The notes under the pieces are model-generated. The model saw only the letters and a program-made list of their open reading frames with translations, did no database searches and was not told where the DNA came from. Source: Rhodocollybia butyracea (taxonomy: Eukaryota; Basidiomycota; Agaricomycetes; Agaricales; Omphalotaceae). Taken from it: 16,138 nt of DNA. This document shows positions 1-9,800 of this stretch, one piece after another (positions within the stretch are counted from its first letter, which is position 1; the number at the start of each line of letters is the position of its first letter). The stretch spans positions 1-16,138 of the forward strand of contig JADNRY010001156.1 in the NCBI GenBank assembly GCA_015501585.1, read 5' to 3'. The position numbers and the translations under genes were made by a program.

Positions 1-553
1 GGAAACGATTCTTCCAAATTTGGGCAAGATCAGCCCTAATCGGGAAGAAATTCCCACGCAAAACCGGCCATAAGGACGAGCCTTCATTACATTCAGGACT
101 CGTAATTATCCACTTTTACCCAGGGGCCAGGATTGGATAAATAGTGGGAAAAATCATGATAGGGAGACGACAAGAATCGGAACCACGAGGGCAGATCGAA
201 AGCAAAATAGTGACACATGCGCAGTCTCATGTGGCACGCGACTGGCTCAGATGTCAAGAGGAAGGTAGTTTGTTTGTAGTTTGTAATGGGGACTCGGGAG
301 CGCCTAACTTAAGGTTTGCTTAAGGTGAAATTGAGCGCACAAACAATCTGGGCCTGCCAAAATCTATTTCAATCAACGCTAGTATGTACACCACATGAGA
401 CATGGAACCCTGACTTAAGAACGCATCCCAATCTCTAGTACATGATAGATACATAGTAGGGAAAGTCTCGCACATGATTCAGTTCCAGGAACAAATCAAG
501 AATCAAGAGAAGAACATACACCACGAGAAAGAAATATCCTGGCCCCCGGCACT
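1..553. other. No supported gene
   Basis: I see no protein, RNA gene or strong repeat here. All frames are frequently interrupted and no family motif is recognisable. It could hold the 3' untranslated region of the weak minus-strand candidate that follows, or simply be intergenic. Confidence 0.5.
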
Positions 554-1014
554 CTAAGTCCAGCTTTGGGGATTTGTTCTTCTACGATGTCCGGGGGGTG
601 CTTCAAAGGGAAGATTTAAGTCCATCGCGGAACGTTTATGTTCCTGGCAAGTTCCTGGACAAGGGTATACTATTCCGTATAATATTAGTAACACATGTGA
701 AAGCACTCAGATAACTTATAAGGCGCCTACTTACCGTAGAAACGGTTATTAGGATCAGGATTAGAGTTCGGCCCAAAATGTAACCGCAAGGCCGCAAGTG
801 GTTCCATAAAGGAAAAACCGTCCCCACGCAGCATAATACTGTAGATATTAGAAACTCCCATGAACCCAACAACCCGCCTTCTCCTCCACTCTGGCAAGAG
901 TTCACACCTTGGCTTCCCGGCACAACATGCTTGACAGCACTATCGATCGGTTCGTCTTCATCTTCTATCCTTTCAGCATTGTCCTCCCCGGTTTCTACTC
1001 GTTCCTCATCGACT
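554..1014 (-). CDS. Weak candidate: 3' end of an uncharacterised spliced minus-strand gene
   Basis: I do not recognise this protein. On the minus strand, an open stretch from 1014 to 735 begins after a TTCCAG acceptor and ends at a GTAAGT donor (729-734). The intron contains a CTAAT branch-like site and ends with an AG at 644-645. In phase, a 29-codon exon (643-554) runs to a TAG stop. The first exon begins with an acidic stretch (VDEERVETGEDNAERIEDED) and then has a hydrophobic, membrane-like stretch around FLISTVLCCVGTVFPLW and LILILITV. The last exon ends in a basic, proline-rich tail (APPGHRRRTNPQSWT). An alternative acceptor at 655-656 gives a shorter tail. The 5' exons could not be joined in frame. 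The protein-like composition and in-phase intron are the only support; chance open frames remain quite possible. Confidence 0.22.
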
Positions 1015-1400
1015 CTGGAAGGAAAGATTTAAGACAAAGCGGTAGTATATTGTTGAACAACAGATCAACGCATCGACCAAATTCGAGGCATAAATTTGTA
1101 AATAGCCCGGTTGGCATTCGAGTGCATATTTTATCAGGTTTATAGCATAGCCTTTGGCTCTTCCTGGAAAGAGTGATGACGAAGAGCAGGCTTGCAGTAC
1201 ATACCATTTGACGTGTGGACATGTGTGTAAAGTCTGTCTTCAACTCTGCTAAACTCGGTAAGATTAACCTTGGGTAGTACAAGATACAAGACAAGATACG
1301 TACCGTATTGACCCGTGGAATCTTACTTGAGGATATGAAGCTAGTTCCTTTATTTTTAGGAAAACGCACGAACCACTGCGTCAGTTTATGCTAATGGAGT

Positions 1401-1414
1401 CGGCGTTTACGCCG
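1401..1414. promoter_or_regulatory. CGG-N8-CCG palindrome, possible Zn2Cys6 factor site
   Basis: The sequence CGGCGTTTACGCCG is a 6-bp inverted repeat with a two-base centre and reads as CGG-N8-CCG. Paired CGG half-sites are the usual targets of dimeric fungal Zn2Cys6 transcription factors. It lies about 220 bp upstream of the cyclophilin start. Its role is inferred from the motif only, and such short sites arise by chance. Confidence 0.22.
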
Positions 1415-1424
1415 GGTGAATAAA

Positions 1425-1450
1425 CTTCCTTCCTTACTTCCTTCTTCCTT
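1425..1450. repeat. CTTC/CTTCC pyrimidine microsatellite
   Basis: A 26-bp uninterrupted C/T-rich tract with repeated CTTC(C) units, broken by one A, lies about 180 bp upstream of the cyclophilin start. Pyrimidine tracts are common in fungal promoters, and it may also be a simple replication-slippage repeat. Confidence 0.6.
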
Positions 1451-1553
1451 GTCCAGCGTTGGGAAACGGAAGAAAGCGGAAGGATATTACCGCGATTCTC
1501 TGGGATAAAAATAATAGTTTTAATCGACGTAGACATCCGATTTTGCATTTGAG

Positions 1554-1595
1554 ACAGGCGATTATATAAACAGGCGCTCAGATATAAAACAGGCG
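1554..1595 (+). promoter_or_regulatory. Core promoter of the cyclophilin: two TATA boxes and three ACAGGCG repeats
   Basis: TATATAAA lies at 1563-1570 and TATAAAA at 1583-1589, about 60 and 45 bp before the ATG at 1632. ACAGGCG occurs three times (1554-1560, 1570-1576, 1589-1595), so the promoter reads as a short imperfect tandem array of ACAGGCG plus a TATA-like sequence, with periods of 16 and 19 bp. A pyrimidine run (1612-1621) follows, typical of fungal transcription start regions. The TATA role is inferred from position and consensus; no factor is known to me for ACAGGCG. Confidence 0.5.
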
Positions 1596-1631
1596 CCCAT
1601 TTACCTGTACACTTTTTTTTCATTACCCCAA

Positions 1632-2507
1632 ATGGCTTCTTTTCTTCGAAAGTTCACAACTGCTGCTACAGGAGCAACGTTCGCCTCTTCATAACCTTTC
1701 CGTAAACGAAACTGACGATAATCTTGGTGAATACAGTCCGAATGTTTTCGTGTGTTGATAAGCCATTTCGAGAAACACCCGAAGAAAACTAATAATTCGC
1801 TTGCTTCCCAGTTCAATGTATCAATCCAGGGCAAACCCGCTGAACGGATAGTCTTCAAGTTATACGACGACGTCGTCCCTAAAACTGCCCGCAACTTCCG
1901 CGAACTTGCCACGGGCCAAAACGGTTTTGGTTACGCTGGTTCTTCGTTCCACCGAATTATTCCTCAGGTAAGGCTGTTTCGCGACCAACTTGTCTGGCTC
2001 TTCATAACCCACGTCTACTTTACTTCACAGTTTATGTTTGCAAGGTGGTGACTTTACCAACCACAATGGTACAGGCGGAAAGTCGATTTATGGAAACAAG
2101 TTTGCCGGTGAGAGCGACTTCATTTGCGTGATAAGTTATATCATATTAAATAAACCTTCCCAGATGAAAACTTCCAGCTCCGTCATACAAAACCCGGTCT
2201 TCTTTCAATGGCTAATGCTGGAGCCAACACCAACGGGTGAGCGCCTCCGTTCAACTTTGCTCTTCTCGTAATGACTGTGTTCTAGATCTCAGTTCTTCAT
2301 CACGACCGTTGTCACAAGCTGGGTGAGTTCCGCAGCTCTTTCTTGCGTAAGATAAGTAACTGACGCATCCATCAGTTGGATGGAAAGCACGTAGTCTTCG
2401 GCGAAGTTGTCGAAGGTATGGATGTTGTCAAGAAGATTGAAGCAGTAGGATCACCCTCTGGCTCACCTAGTTCGAATGTGAAGATTACTGAGTCTGGCAC
2501 GGTTTAA
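1632..2507 (+). CDS. Cyclophilin-type peptidyl-prolyl cis-trans isomerase, possibly mitochondrial (one frame break)
   Basis: Cyclophilins catalyse cis-trans isomerisation of peptide bonds before proline, assist folding and bind cyclosporin A. Proposed exons: 1632-1678, 1737-1749, 1812-1967, 2031-2107, 2164-2236, 2286-2322 and 2376-2507, giving 177 residues once one base is discounted. Family blocks appear in order: [59 protein letters not shown] and [12 protein letters not shown]. Catalytic and ligand-binding positions equivalent to human CypA R55, F60, Q63, W121 and H126 are all present (R68, F73, Q76, W134, H139). The start ([16 protein letters not shown]) is short, basic, hydroxylated and free of acidic residues, so a mitochondrial leader as in Cpr3-type proteins is plausible but unproven. 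Exon 4 begins TTTATGTTTGCAAGG where FMLQGG needs one T fewer; read literally it stops after six residues. All other joins keep frame. Intron 1 uses a GTTCGC donor, also used in SMC4 intron 3. The gene converges with the transporter, 165 bp apart. Confidence 0.87.
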
Positions 2508-2672
2508 AAGCCCTACCTTTCGTTGAGGATTTGACTGGTGCAAAAAAAGTAGACAGTCATTATACGTTCAATGTAATATGTGCATCACTATATTCAAACG
2601 AACTGAATGGTAAAAAGTACATCGAACGAATATATATCGTAAAAATCATGGATAGATCTGTACTTGACTAGA

Positions 2673-4633
2673 TTATGCCTTTTCGATCATTTCTTCTTTG
2701 CCTTTCTCATCACTACTATCCCTATCAGCATCACTTGGTGAACGCCTGTCCTCATCGACATCTACATCCATCTCTGCATCGTCGTCTCCCCCTCCTTCCT
2801 CAAATGCAGCCCGATGCTTCTCAAATTGGCGTCCGTGCTTCTCGGGTCCAAAGAGTGTGACAACGAGGACGAAAGCAGCGACACATCCGATAAGGATACC
2901 TTGTACGTCGCATAATCTGGTACCACCTTTCGCCAGTTGGGAATTGAGCGCTAACCGGGACAGCGACTGTTGTCTTCAAGTGGCTACCACCAGTCGCCTC
3001 AATTTGTGACGAGGCAGATGAGACCATGTTACCGACTTGGTATGCTGTAAAGTGTTCGATGATCAGAAACGTAAAGGCAAGCAAGAACATATTCAATACT
3101 CACCGACACCAGGGAAAGTAGCACGGAAGGCCGGAGTGACATTTCAGAGAGTTGGATGGAATCTGCAAAAGCAGATCATGATTAGAAATGGCGAAAATAA
3201 CGAGAACATGTTACTCACGACACCCCATGCACCCTGGACACCGAACTGAATGCAAAAGGCACCTGCGGACAATCCAGCAAAGGATTGGCAGAATCCAGAG
3301 TGGAATAAAGCAAGCCAGGAGGATAACACAGAGAATGATAGTCAACCGACGCCCGATGTATTGAGAACCCCATCCAGCAACAGCACCTCCTGCGATGCCC
3401 CACAATTACCGATAATAGTCATGACGGTCGCATCGTGGGTGGAGAATCCTTTCGTGGTTTCAATGTATGTAGGGAATAGATCCTGTAGGAAGAATGCATT
3501 GTTAGCGGATTATGGAGAGACAACGCCGAACAATCAGACGTCATGGGTAGATATTAAAAACGAAATGAATCCCTATCGATGAATTAAAAAAAAAGTGTAT
3601 TCACCTGGGACCATGAGAAGGAAGTTCATGCCTGTCCAGGTTCAATGCACGGTGAGCTAACAAAACACAGAAATTAAAGATCCGGACGTACCTGTCATCA
3701 ACAAGACGGCGTAGCAACACAACATCCAATGAGCCTTGAGCATCTTACCCGTCTCCCTCAAGAAGATCCTAGACTTTTCAGCTCCGCTGGCGGTGGGCAA
3801 GCCTGATCTCTGCGCCCTAATTCTAGCATCTTCTTTTGCTTTCAAGAACACTGCACTCTCAGGCAAGCACAAGATGACGCAGGCAGCGAAGAAACTAATC
3901 CCTGATGCACACCAGAACAATGCTCTCCATGAGTGTTTTTGCTCTGGAACAAGGAAAAGCTCGATCACTGCAGCGATGAGGTATCCGACGGCATAACCTT
4001 GTTGCATAACTCCCGAAGCCAATCCACGAGCCTCAACTGGAAGGTTTTCTAGGGCGATAGAAGCAGCCAAGCCCCAGATACCTCCCATGCCAATACCGAA
4101 CAAGGCACGTACGGCCAAGAATTGGGAATACGTTTGGACAAAACCGCAACCGAGTTCGAGGACACAAACAAGGAGTAGGTTGATAACGAGAGGATACTTG
4201 CGTCCGAAACGATCAGAGATGATTCCAAAGATGACTGCACCGGCTGAGCGCAGAAGAAGGGTGAGGGTGATAGCCTGGGTAATCTTCGTAGTGCTCTTGC
4301 CGAATTGAGCGGACAATGCGTTGACTGAAAGAGAAACGGAGAAAAAGTCAATGGCATCGCAGGACCAAGCGAGCCAGCTGGGATGAGCAGTATAAGAATG
4401 TGAACGTCTAAAGACGAAGACCATACATACCCAGCCCAGAATTGAGCCCATTGAATTAGAGTTATTTCCCCCAACGCCGTTAACAGCGATTTCTGTTTGA
4501 CCGTGTGTTCTCTCTTCGGTATCTAGATGGGGAAAGGCTCGTCAAAAGATTACTGGAAAGGTCGAGGAGAAGAACGCACCAAATTGTGGGTGGCATTGTA
4601 CCGAAGATGGGACAGCGCAGCGGAAATCGACAT
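2673..4633 (-). CDS. MFS carboxylate (JEN/SHS lactate-type) transporter, 3' half frame-broken
   Basis: This is a plasma-membrane proton-coupled permease for monocarboxylates such as lactate or pyruvate by family; the real substrate is unknown. Minus-strand exons: 4633-4580, 4522-4431, 4377-3692, 3631-3605, 3482-3219, 3162-3104 and 3044-2673, all with GT...AG introns. The expected length is about 520 residues, normal for the family. Exons 1-3 are fully open (277 residues) and carry LGEITLIQWAQF, CDAIDFFSVSLS (55-66), the MFS loop motif GIISDRFGRK (100-109) and TM segments 1-6. The C-terminal half is recognisable (SQYIGRRLTII, GLSAGAFCIQFGVQGAWGV, PAFRATFPGV, YQVGNMVSSASSQIEATGG) and ends in an acidic, serine-rich cytosolic tail. 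It carries seven frame breaks: exon 4 in the JEN signature NFLSHGSQD (two bases short), near 3396, 3285, 3156, 3135, 2939 and 2906. Translated literally it ends shortly after residue 280. A roughly 42-nt extra intron in exon 7 is a less likely alternative to two of these breaks. Confidence 0.8.
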
Positions 4634-4690
4634 GCTGTAGTAGTGGCGAGAGAGAAAAGCCAGGAATGAAAAGCTTGAATGTATGTCATG

Positions 4691-4697
4691 TTATATA
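4691..4697 (-). promoter_or_regulatory. TATA box of the MFS transporter
   Basis: TATATAA on the minus strand lies 58 nt upstream of the transporter ATG (4633), within a longer A/T-rich palindromic stretch (4691-4705). The position fits a fungal core promoter and supports the chosen start. The role is inferred from sequence and spacing. Confidence 0.45.
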
Positions 4698-4703
4698 CTG
4701 TAT

Positions 4704-6758
4704 ATGGGCGCGTAGGACGATCTGTTAAGATTAGAAGGGATCATGTGGTACGGACCCCGAAAGAATTGTGGGGTAACAACTGTAACGCTCCATTTGTTCC
4801 ATTTTCTCCCGCCACTCCGAACTCGTGAATACATTTAGCCAGGTACAACTAAATTTCCGGGACCCAGGATAGGAAGGCTGTACATGTTCCTTCCACATCA
4901 GTCTAGCTTCAACCCACAGTAATATACATAAGTATACACACCATGTAAAATTATCTTCAAGTTCTCTCAACAACAAGGAGCCTAAGGAGTCCCGCAGCTG
5001 GCCGTCGTTGAAACCACAACAAGCCATAACTGAGCCCCAAAAATTTTACGGTAGAGAAAGAGGCACCTAGGTACAAGCAGGGTTGCGAGTGGAATTTGCT
5101 AAGTGCTTCCCGTCCTGACTCCTGTATCGATAATAGTGACATAACTTGGCGAACAAGGAAATTGTGGAGATATCAAATTCGCACTGTATGCGCTATATTT
5201 TTTGTAGTATCGGGGGACGCGACCGGCAGCTCCTCGATTGGCTGACAGAACTTTGTCTTTCCTAATATGGAATTGCTTCGGAATGAATCGGAATGTGGAT
5301 CATTTTTCGCGTCACGCGCTGACTTTTCCTAACCTGAATTGTGCGAGTAATAGTAGGTAATAGTATAATTTGTGGACTGTTTAGTATTGAGGTTCCTGTG
5401 CGAGAACAACTACTACGGGAAGCCGATCCCTAGAGCGCGTCGCGTCGATTCCATTTAGCAAAAAATTCTAGAGTTCTTTGTAAATATACTCTAAAACTCA
5501 ACAAGAAATGCCCCAATCTCCGATGGGGGTAGACCACCCAACCGGGTAGTCCTCCCACTTGGGAACAGTCGGGGCCCCAGAGTAGATCAAATTCCAAATT
5601 GATAAACGAAATCTGCCTTCAAGGCACTGCAAGCTAAATTCTTAAAACAAAAACTTGGGTTTCATCCGCTGTTTCCTGTTTCATCCTCTTGCGTAGGCTT
5701 TCCGTAGTTCGTGTCTTGGCTAGGGTCTGGACTCTGCTATTCAGGGCTCAGGGGAGAGTTACGTAGGGGAGAGTTTCATCGATGGAGTGTCTGGAGTTTC
5801 TACATCTTCTCGCATCTCTGCAAATCATTTGCTCAGGAGTCACCTAGTTAAAACGTCCGAGGAAGCGGCTGCCTCGAGGGTGATCGTATGATTAATGATT
5901 GATTGAACGAGACGTAAAGAAGTCAGGAAAGGTTGGGGCGATGCAAAATTAGGGGGCGGAAATAATAAGACCTGGCGAGTGCCAAAGAGAAATGCAAGTG
6001 TACAGACCTGAGACAAGATATTTGAACAGAACTATACCACACGTACACTGTCGCTGTAAACATGCCAATGATTATTATATTACTACTTTCATAATAATCT
6101 ATTTTTCGATAGGAGAAAATTTTCCCTTCATAAATGAGTGTTTTGTCTGTGAGACTGGGGCCGAGTTGCGGTGAGAGCGGGGTATGCGTGTGCTGCGGTG
6201 TGTATCTTCTTCCGAAGCGTCATTCACGAAACCACCAAAACCAATTCAGTGAGGCCATGTTGGTTACACCACCGATATACATAACACAACGTAAAGGTCT
6301 AGTGAGAAAACAAATTTGAGGAGACCCTAGCACCAAACACCAAGTACTTATAAGCAATGGAGAGGTCAGTGGCGTTTAAATTTTGAAGCAAGGTCTACTT
6401 CGAGTGGGGGAGATTGCTGGAGATTGTGACTCGGAGATGAGCGCAACTAACAAAAGATGAGAACATCGCTCGTAGACACGATAAAATTAAACGACTCGAC
6501 GCTGTCCATTTACATTCCTCTTTCCTTATCTTAGACTTACGCTAGTCCTTCACAAGTGGATGTTAGCTTCAGCTGCCAGCATCAGTAGTATATTACTTAC
6601 TGGGTCTGACAGAAAGGCTGGACTAACAAACTAGAGAACAAGGGTTTTCAAGTTAGGTCAATATTACAGATTATGGAGAGACACCTTTCGCTTTGTGTTT
6701 TCGGTGGAGAGGGCGGAGACTGACGATCGCGAGGCGGAAAGAGTACATGTGCGCCTCA
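4704..6758. other. Two-kilobase spacer between divergent genes, no supported gene
   Basis: This spacer lies between the transporter (leftward) and SMC4 (rightward). I see no recognisable protein, tRNA fold or transposon ends. Small open frames exist on both strands but lack family motifs or joinable splice sites. An 11-bp direct repeat (AGGGGAGAGTT) occurs at 5750-5760 and 5765-5775, and 6061-6130 is A/T-rich. A non-coding RNA or an unrecognised short gene cannot be excluded from sequence alone. Confidence 0.45.
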
Positions 6759-6786
6759 TGAGTCATGGACACGAGTATATCACGTG
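6759..6786 (+). promoter_or_regulatory. SMC4 upstream bZIP-like and E-box sites
   Basis: TGAGTCA (6759-6765), the Gcn4/AP-1 type bZIP site, and CACGTG (6781-6786), the bHLH/bZIP E-box, lie 85-112 bp before the SMC4 start. No good TATA box is evident (only GTATAT at 6775-6780) and no MluI cell-cycle box (ACGCGT) was seen in the proximal 200 bp. Function is inferred from consensus only. Confidence 0.3.
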
Positions 6787-6870
6787 TGCGCTGAGTCCTT
6801 GTTTATTTGATCTCATCTTGAACTTCTTCCACGGCCAACACAACCTCATCGCTTGAATCTATAGCTCGAT

Positions 6871-9800
6871 ATGCCTCCTCGACGCTCCTCGCGCGCACGA
6901 GCGTCAGTTGAGGCTACCCCTGCCCCAGTTGAACCAACACAAATGAAACGGAAAAGGAATCAGCAGCCCGTTCACGAACTCGAAGAAAAGGAAAACCTTG
7001 TAAAACCACCAGCTAAATCTAGGCGTAGCTCCTCAGATCGGCTGAGCAACGCAGCGTCTACAAGATCCAGACCTTCCACGCGTCGTGAACCTGCCGAACC
7101 GGCAGTCGAAGAAGAGGAAGTCCCAGAATCGGACGAGGCAGATGATGACGATGCTGAACCTCCAAAGAAAAAGAAGAGGCCTTCTTTGGAAAAGGACAGT
7201 GATTCTGAAGAGGATGACGATGAAGTAGAAGAGAAACCAAAGGCGAAATCTCGCGCGGCGCCTGTGAAGAGAGGACGCCCTTCTCGTGTTCCCATTCGCT
7301 CTAGGCGCGCTCAGAAGCCTGTGGACATATCATCAGACGAGGAAGAACCTGCCAAATCTACTGTCGACGGAAAGATGGCTGAGGACGAGGACGAGGAAGA
7401 GGTGTCGGAATTCGAAGAACTAAAGCCAAAGCCTCGACGTTCCCAACCTGTCAAACGCGGTCGACCATCACGCGCTTCCGCTCAACCTCGCTCTTCTCGC
7501 GCTAAAAAAGCAGCAGTCATATTATCAGACGAAGAAGGAGGCGCGGCAGATCCTGATGTCAAAATGGACGAGGAACAGGAATCAGAAGTTGAACAATACG
7601 ACATCCCCAAGAGAAAGCCCAGCTCAAAACCCTCTACTCGCTTCTCTGAGGCTGATGACGAGAAACCTGTGGCAATTGAAGAGGAAGAAGAAGAAGAAGA
7701 AGAGCAATCGCTACTGCTCGACCATCCGCCTATCTTGCCTCCTTCCTCTCAGCCTCAGGCTAAAGCGATTCTGGAAGAGCCAAAGGGCCCCAAACCGCGA
7801 CTAGTCATTCACAAGCTTGCTCTCGTCAACTTTAAGAGTTACGCGGGTCGACAAGAAATCGGCCCTTTCCACAAGGTGATGATAAATTTATTTATCTTTT
7901 GAGCTGTCTTCTGACTCAATAATAATCCAGTCATTTTCCTCCATCGTGGGTGCCAACGGTTCTGGTAAATCCAACACCATCGATTCCCTCCTCTTTGTCT
8001 TTGGTTACCGTGCCTCAAAGATGCGCCAGGGAAAAGTCTCAGAGCTCATCCACAATTCTGCCCGCTACCCCGATCTTGACCATTGCACAGTGGAAGTCTA
8101 CTTTCGTGAAATCATCGACCTCGTGAGTCTCTCTGATTATTCTTGATACCATATCTAAAATGCCACTACGCGTTAGCCTGGACCAGATGCCTTCGAAATT
8201 GTTCCAGGCTCCAAGCTGGTCGTATCACGTAGCGCGTACCGTGATAATACCAACAAGTACTTCATGAACGGTCGCCTCAGCTCCTACAACGAGGTTCAGC
8301 AGCTACTGAAGGGGCGCGGAATCGATTTGGATCACAATCGTTTTCTCATCTTACAGGTTCGCGTATATGTGTTATCCAGTTGTATCGCTGTGTTGACGCA
8401 AATCATTTAGGGAGAAGTCGAGTCCATCGCCCTAATGAAACCCAAGGGTGGCGAACATGAGGATGGTCTTCTAGAGTACCTCGAGGATATCATCGGCACG
8501 GCCAGGTTCAAAGAGCCGATCGAAACTGCTTTTACAGAGCTCGAGGCTCTCCAGGAGAGCCGTCAGGAGAAACTGAACCGTTTGCGTTTGGTGGAAAAGG
8601 AGAAGAACTCACTTGAAGACAAGAAGAAAGAGGCGGAGGACTATTTAAGGCTGCAAAACGAGCTTGCTCGTGCACAGTCTAAACTGTACCAGTGGTATAT
8701 CTGGCGGACATTGCACAGTGAAGCCAAACTTCGTACACTCATCGTTAGCCTTTCCGTTCTTCTAGCATATCATTTTGCTCAATACATCCCTTAGACCAAT
8801 GTTGAACAAGAAATCGCGGAAGAAACAGAGAAGAACAGGGATGATATCGAAAACCTGGCAAAGCTCGAGGCCGATTACGCTACCTTTGAAAATGCTTACA
8901 AGGTATTTCTGTTACGCTGCCTCTTGGTATTGCATTGCCTTAACGGATAGGGAAACAGGGTTTGCAAAAACATGTGATGGCTGCTGCTAAAGAATTCGCT
9001 GAACATGAAAAGCAACAAGTTGGTCTGAAGGAAAAGCAGAAACATGCTGCAGGCAAAGTGAAGAAACTCAAGAAGAGCGTTGGTGACGTAAGTATGGTTG
9101 CTGCATATTCCACGAAACAGAGAAAAGCTAAGTATGTATGTCCTCTGTCAGGCTCAATCCGCCTTCAAGGCAGCTCAACGTACGATCGAAGACAGCGATG
9201 AGAAGATCGAGAAGGAGAAGGGCAAACTGGAGAAATATGAAGAATCGTTGATTCAAGAGGAGAAAGAACTCGAACGAATTCAAGACAGTCTTCGAGGTTG
9301 GTCACATCTCAAAATTTTACAGTTAAAGCAACGTCTAACTTGTTGCCTTGTAGACAAAACGCAGCAGTTCTACGACCAGAAAGAAGCTCTTCAGAAAGAC
9401 CTTCAGCCATGGACTGCGAAAATCAATACAAAGCAAACCGAGATGGACATCGCTCGCGGTGAACACGATGCTTTGGTAAAGAAGGTCGAATCTGTCCAGA
9501 CGGACCTGCAAGAGGCCGAGGAACACTTGGCGAAAGTGAAGTCTGAGCAGGAGGAGAGTAAGAGACTGATGGACGAGGCTAAGAAGGAAAAGGCAGAGTT
9601 GAACAGCAAGAAACAAGCAGTCAATGATAAACTTTCTGTGCGTACATTTGGGTTTCCTCTGTTCCTATGTTCGTCATGCTGACTTGTTTTATCTGACGGC
9701 TGTAGAAAGCGCAAGCTTTGGAGAAGGAATGGCGCGCTAAAACATCGTCTTCACATCAGCGAGTGAACGAAGCCAAGGCCTCTCAAGCTGAAACTCGTTC

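Larger units (their letters stand above)
1015..1553. other. Upstream region of the cyclophilin, no supported gene
   Basis: The minus strand has donor-like sequences (GTATGT near 1203, GTACGT near 1305) that could belong to the weak gene candidate to the left, but no joined reading frame results. The 3' part should contain upstream promoter sequence of the cyclophilin, including a pyrimidine tract and a CGG-type palindrome listed separately. Confidence 0.4.

Noticed and set aside
1165..1255. Plus-strand stretch reading like a RING-type zinc finger (LTCGHVCKVCL)
   Set aside because: The cysteine spacing lacks a residue compared with true RING fingers, the frame stops at once and no flanking exons support it; probably chance.
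995..1369. 124-residue open frame on the minus strand
   Set aside because: It reads through good donor and acceptor-like sites, contains no family motif and has mixed composition; not supported as a gene.
4480..4604. Alternative transporter start at the ATG at 4604, with an apparent frame break at exon 2
   Set aside because: Starting at 4633 and removing the 57-nt intron 4523-4579 gives a continuous frame into LGEITLIQWAQF, so no indel is needed.
4731..5142. Minus-strand open frames of 61 and 98 residues upstream of the transporter
   Set aside because: No recognisable motif, no joinable introns, and they lie upstream of the transporter's TATA box.
5500..5600. GC-rich stretch with short complementary words, considered as a tRNA or structured RNA
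   Set aside because: No T-loop consensus, no cloverleaf arms of the right length and no stable long stem can be drawn.
3508..6683. A 15-bp shared word (GATTATGGAGAGACA) at 3508-3522 and 6669-6683
   Set aside because: A single short match in 16 kb is close to chance expectation and the flanks do not extend it; not evidence for a repeat family.
6972..7295. Open frames on the minus strand opposite the SMC4 N-terminal region
   Set aside because: They are low-complexity serine-rich shadows of the acidic/lysine codons in the real SMC4 exon and have no splice signals or family motifs.
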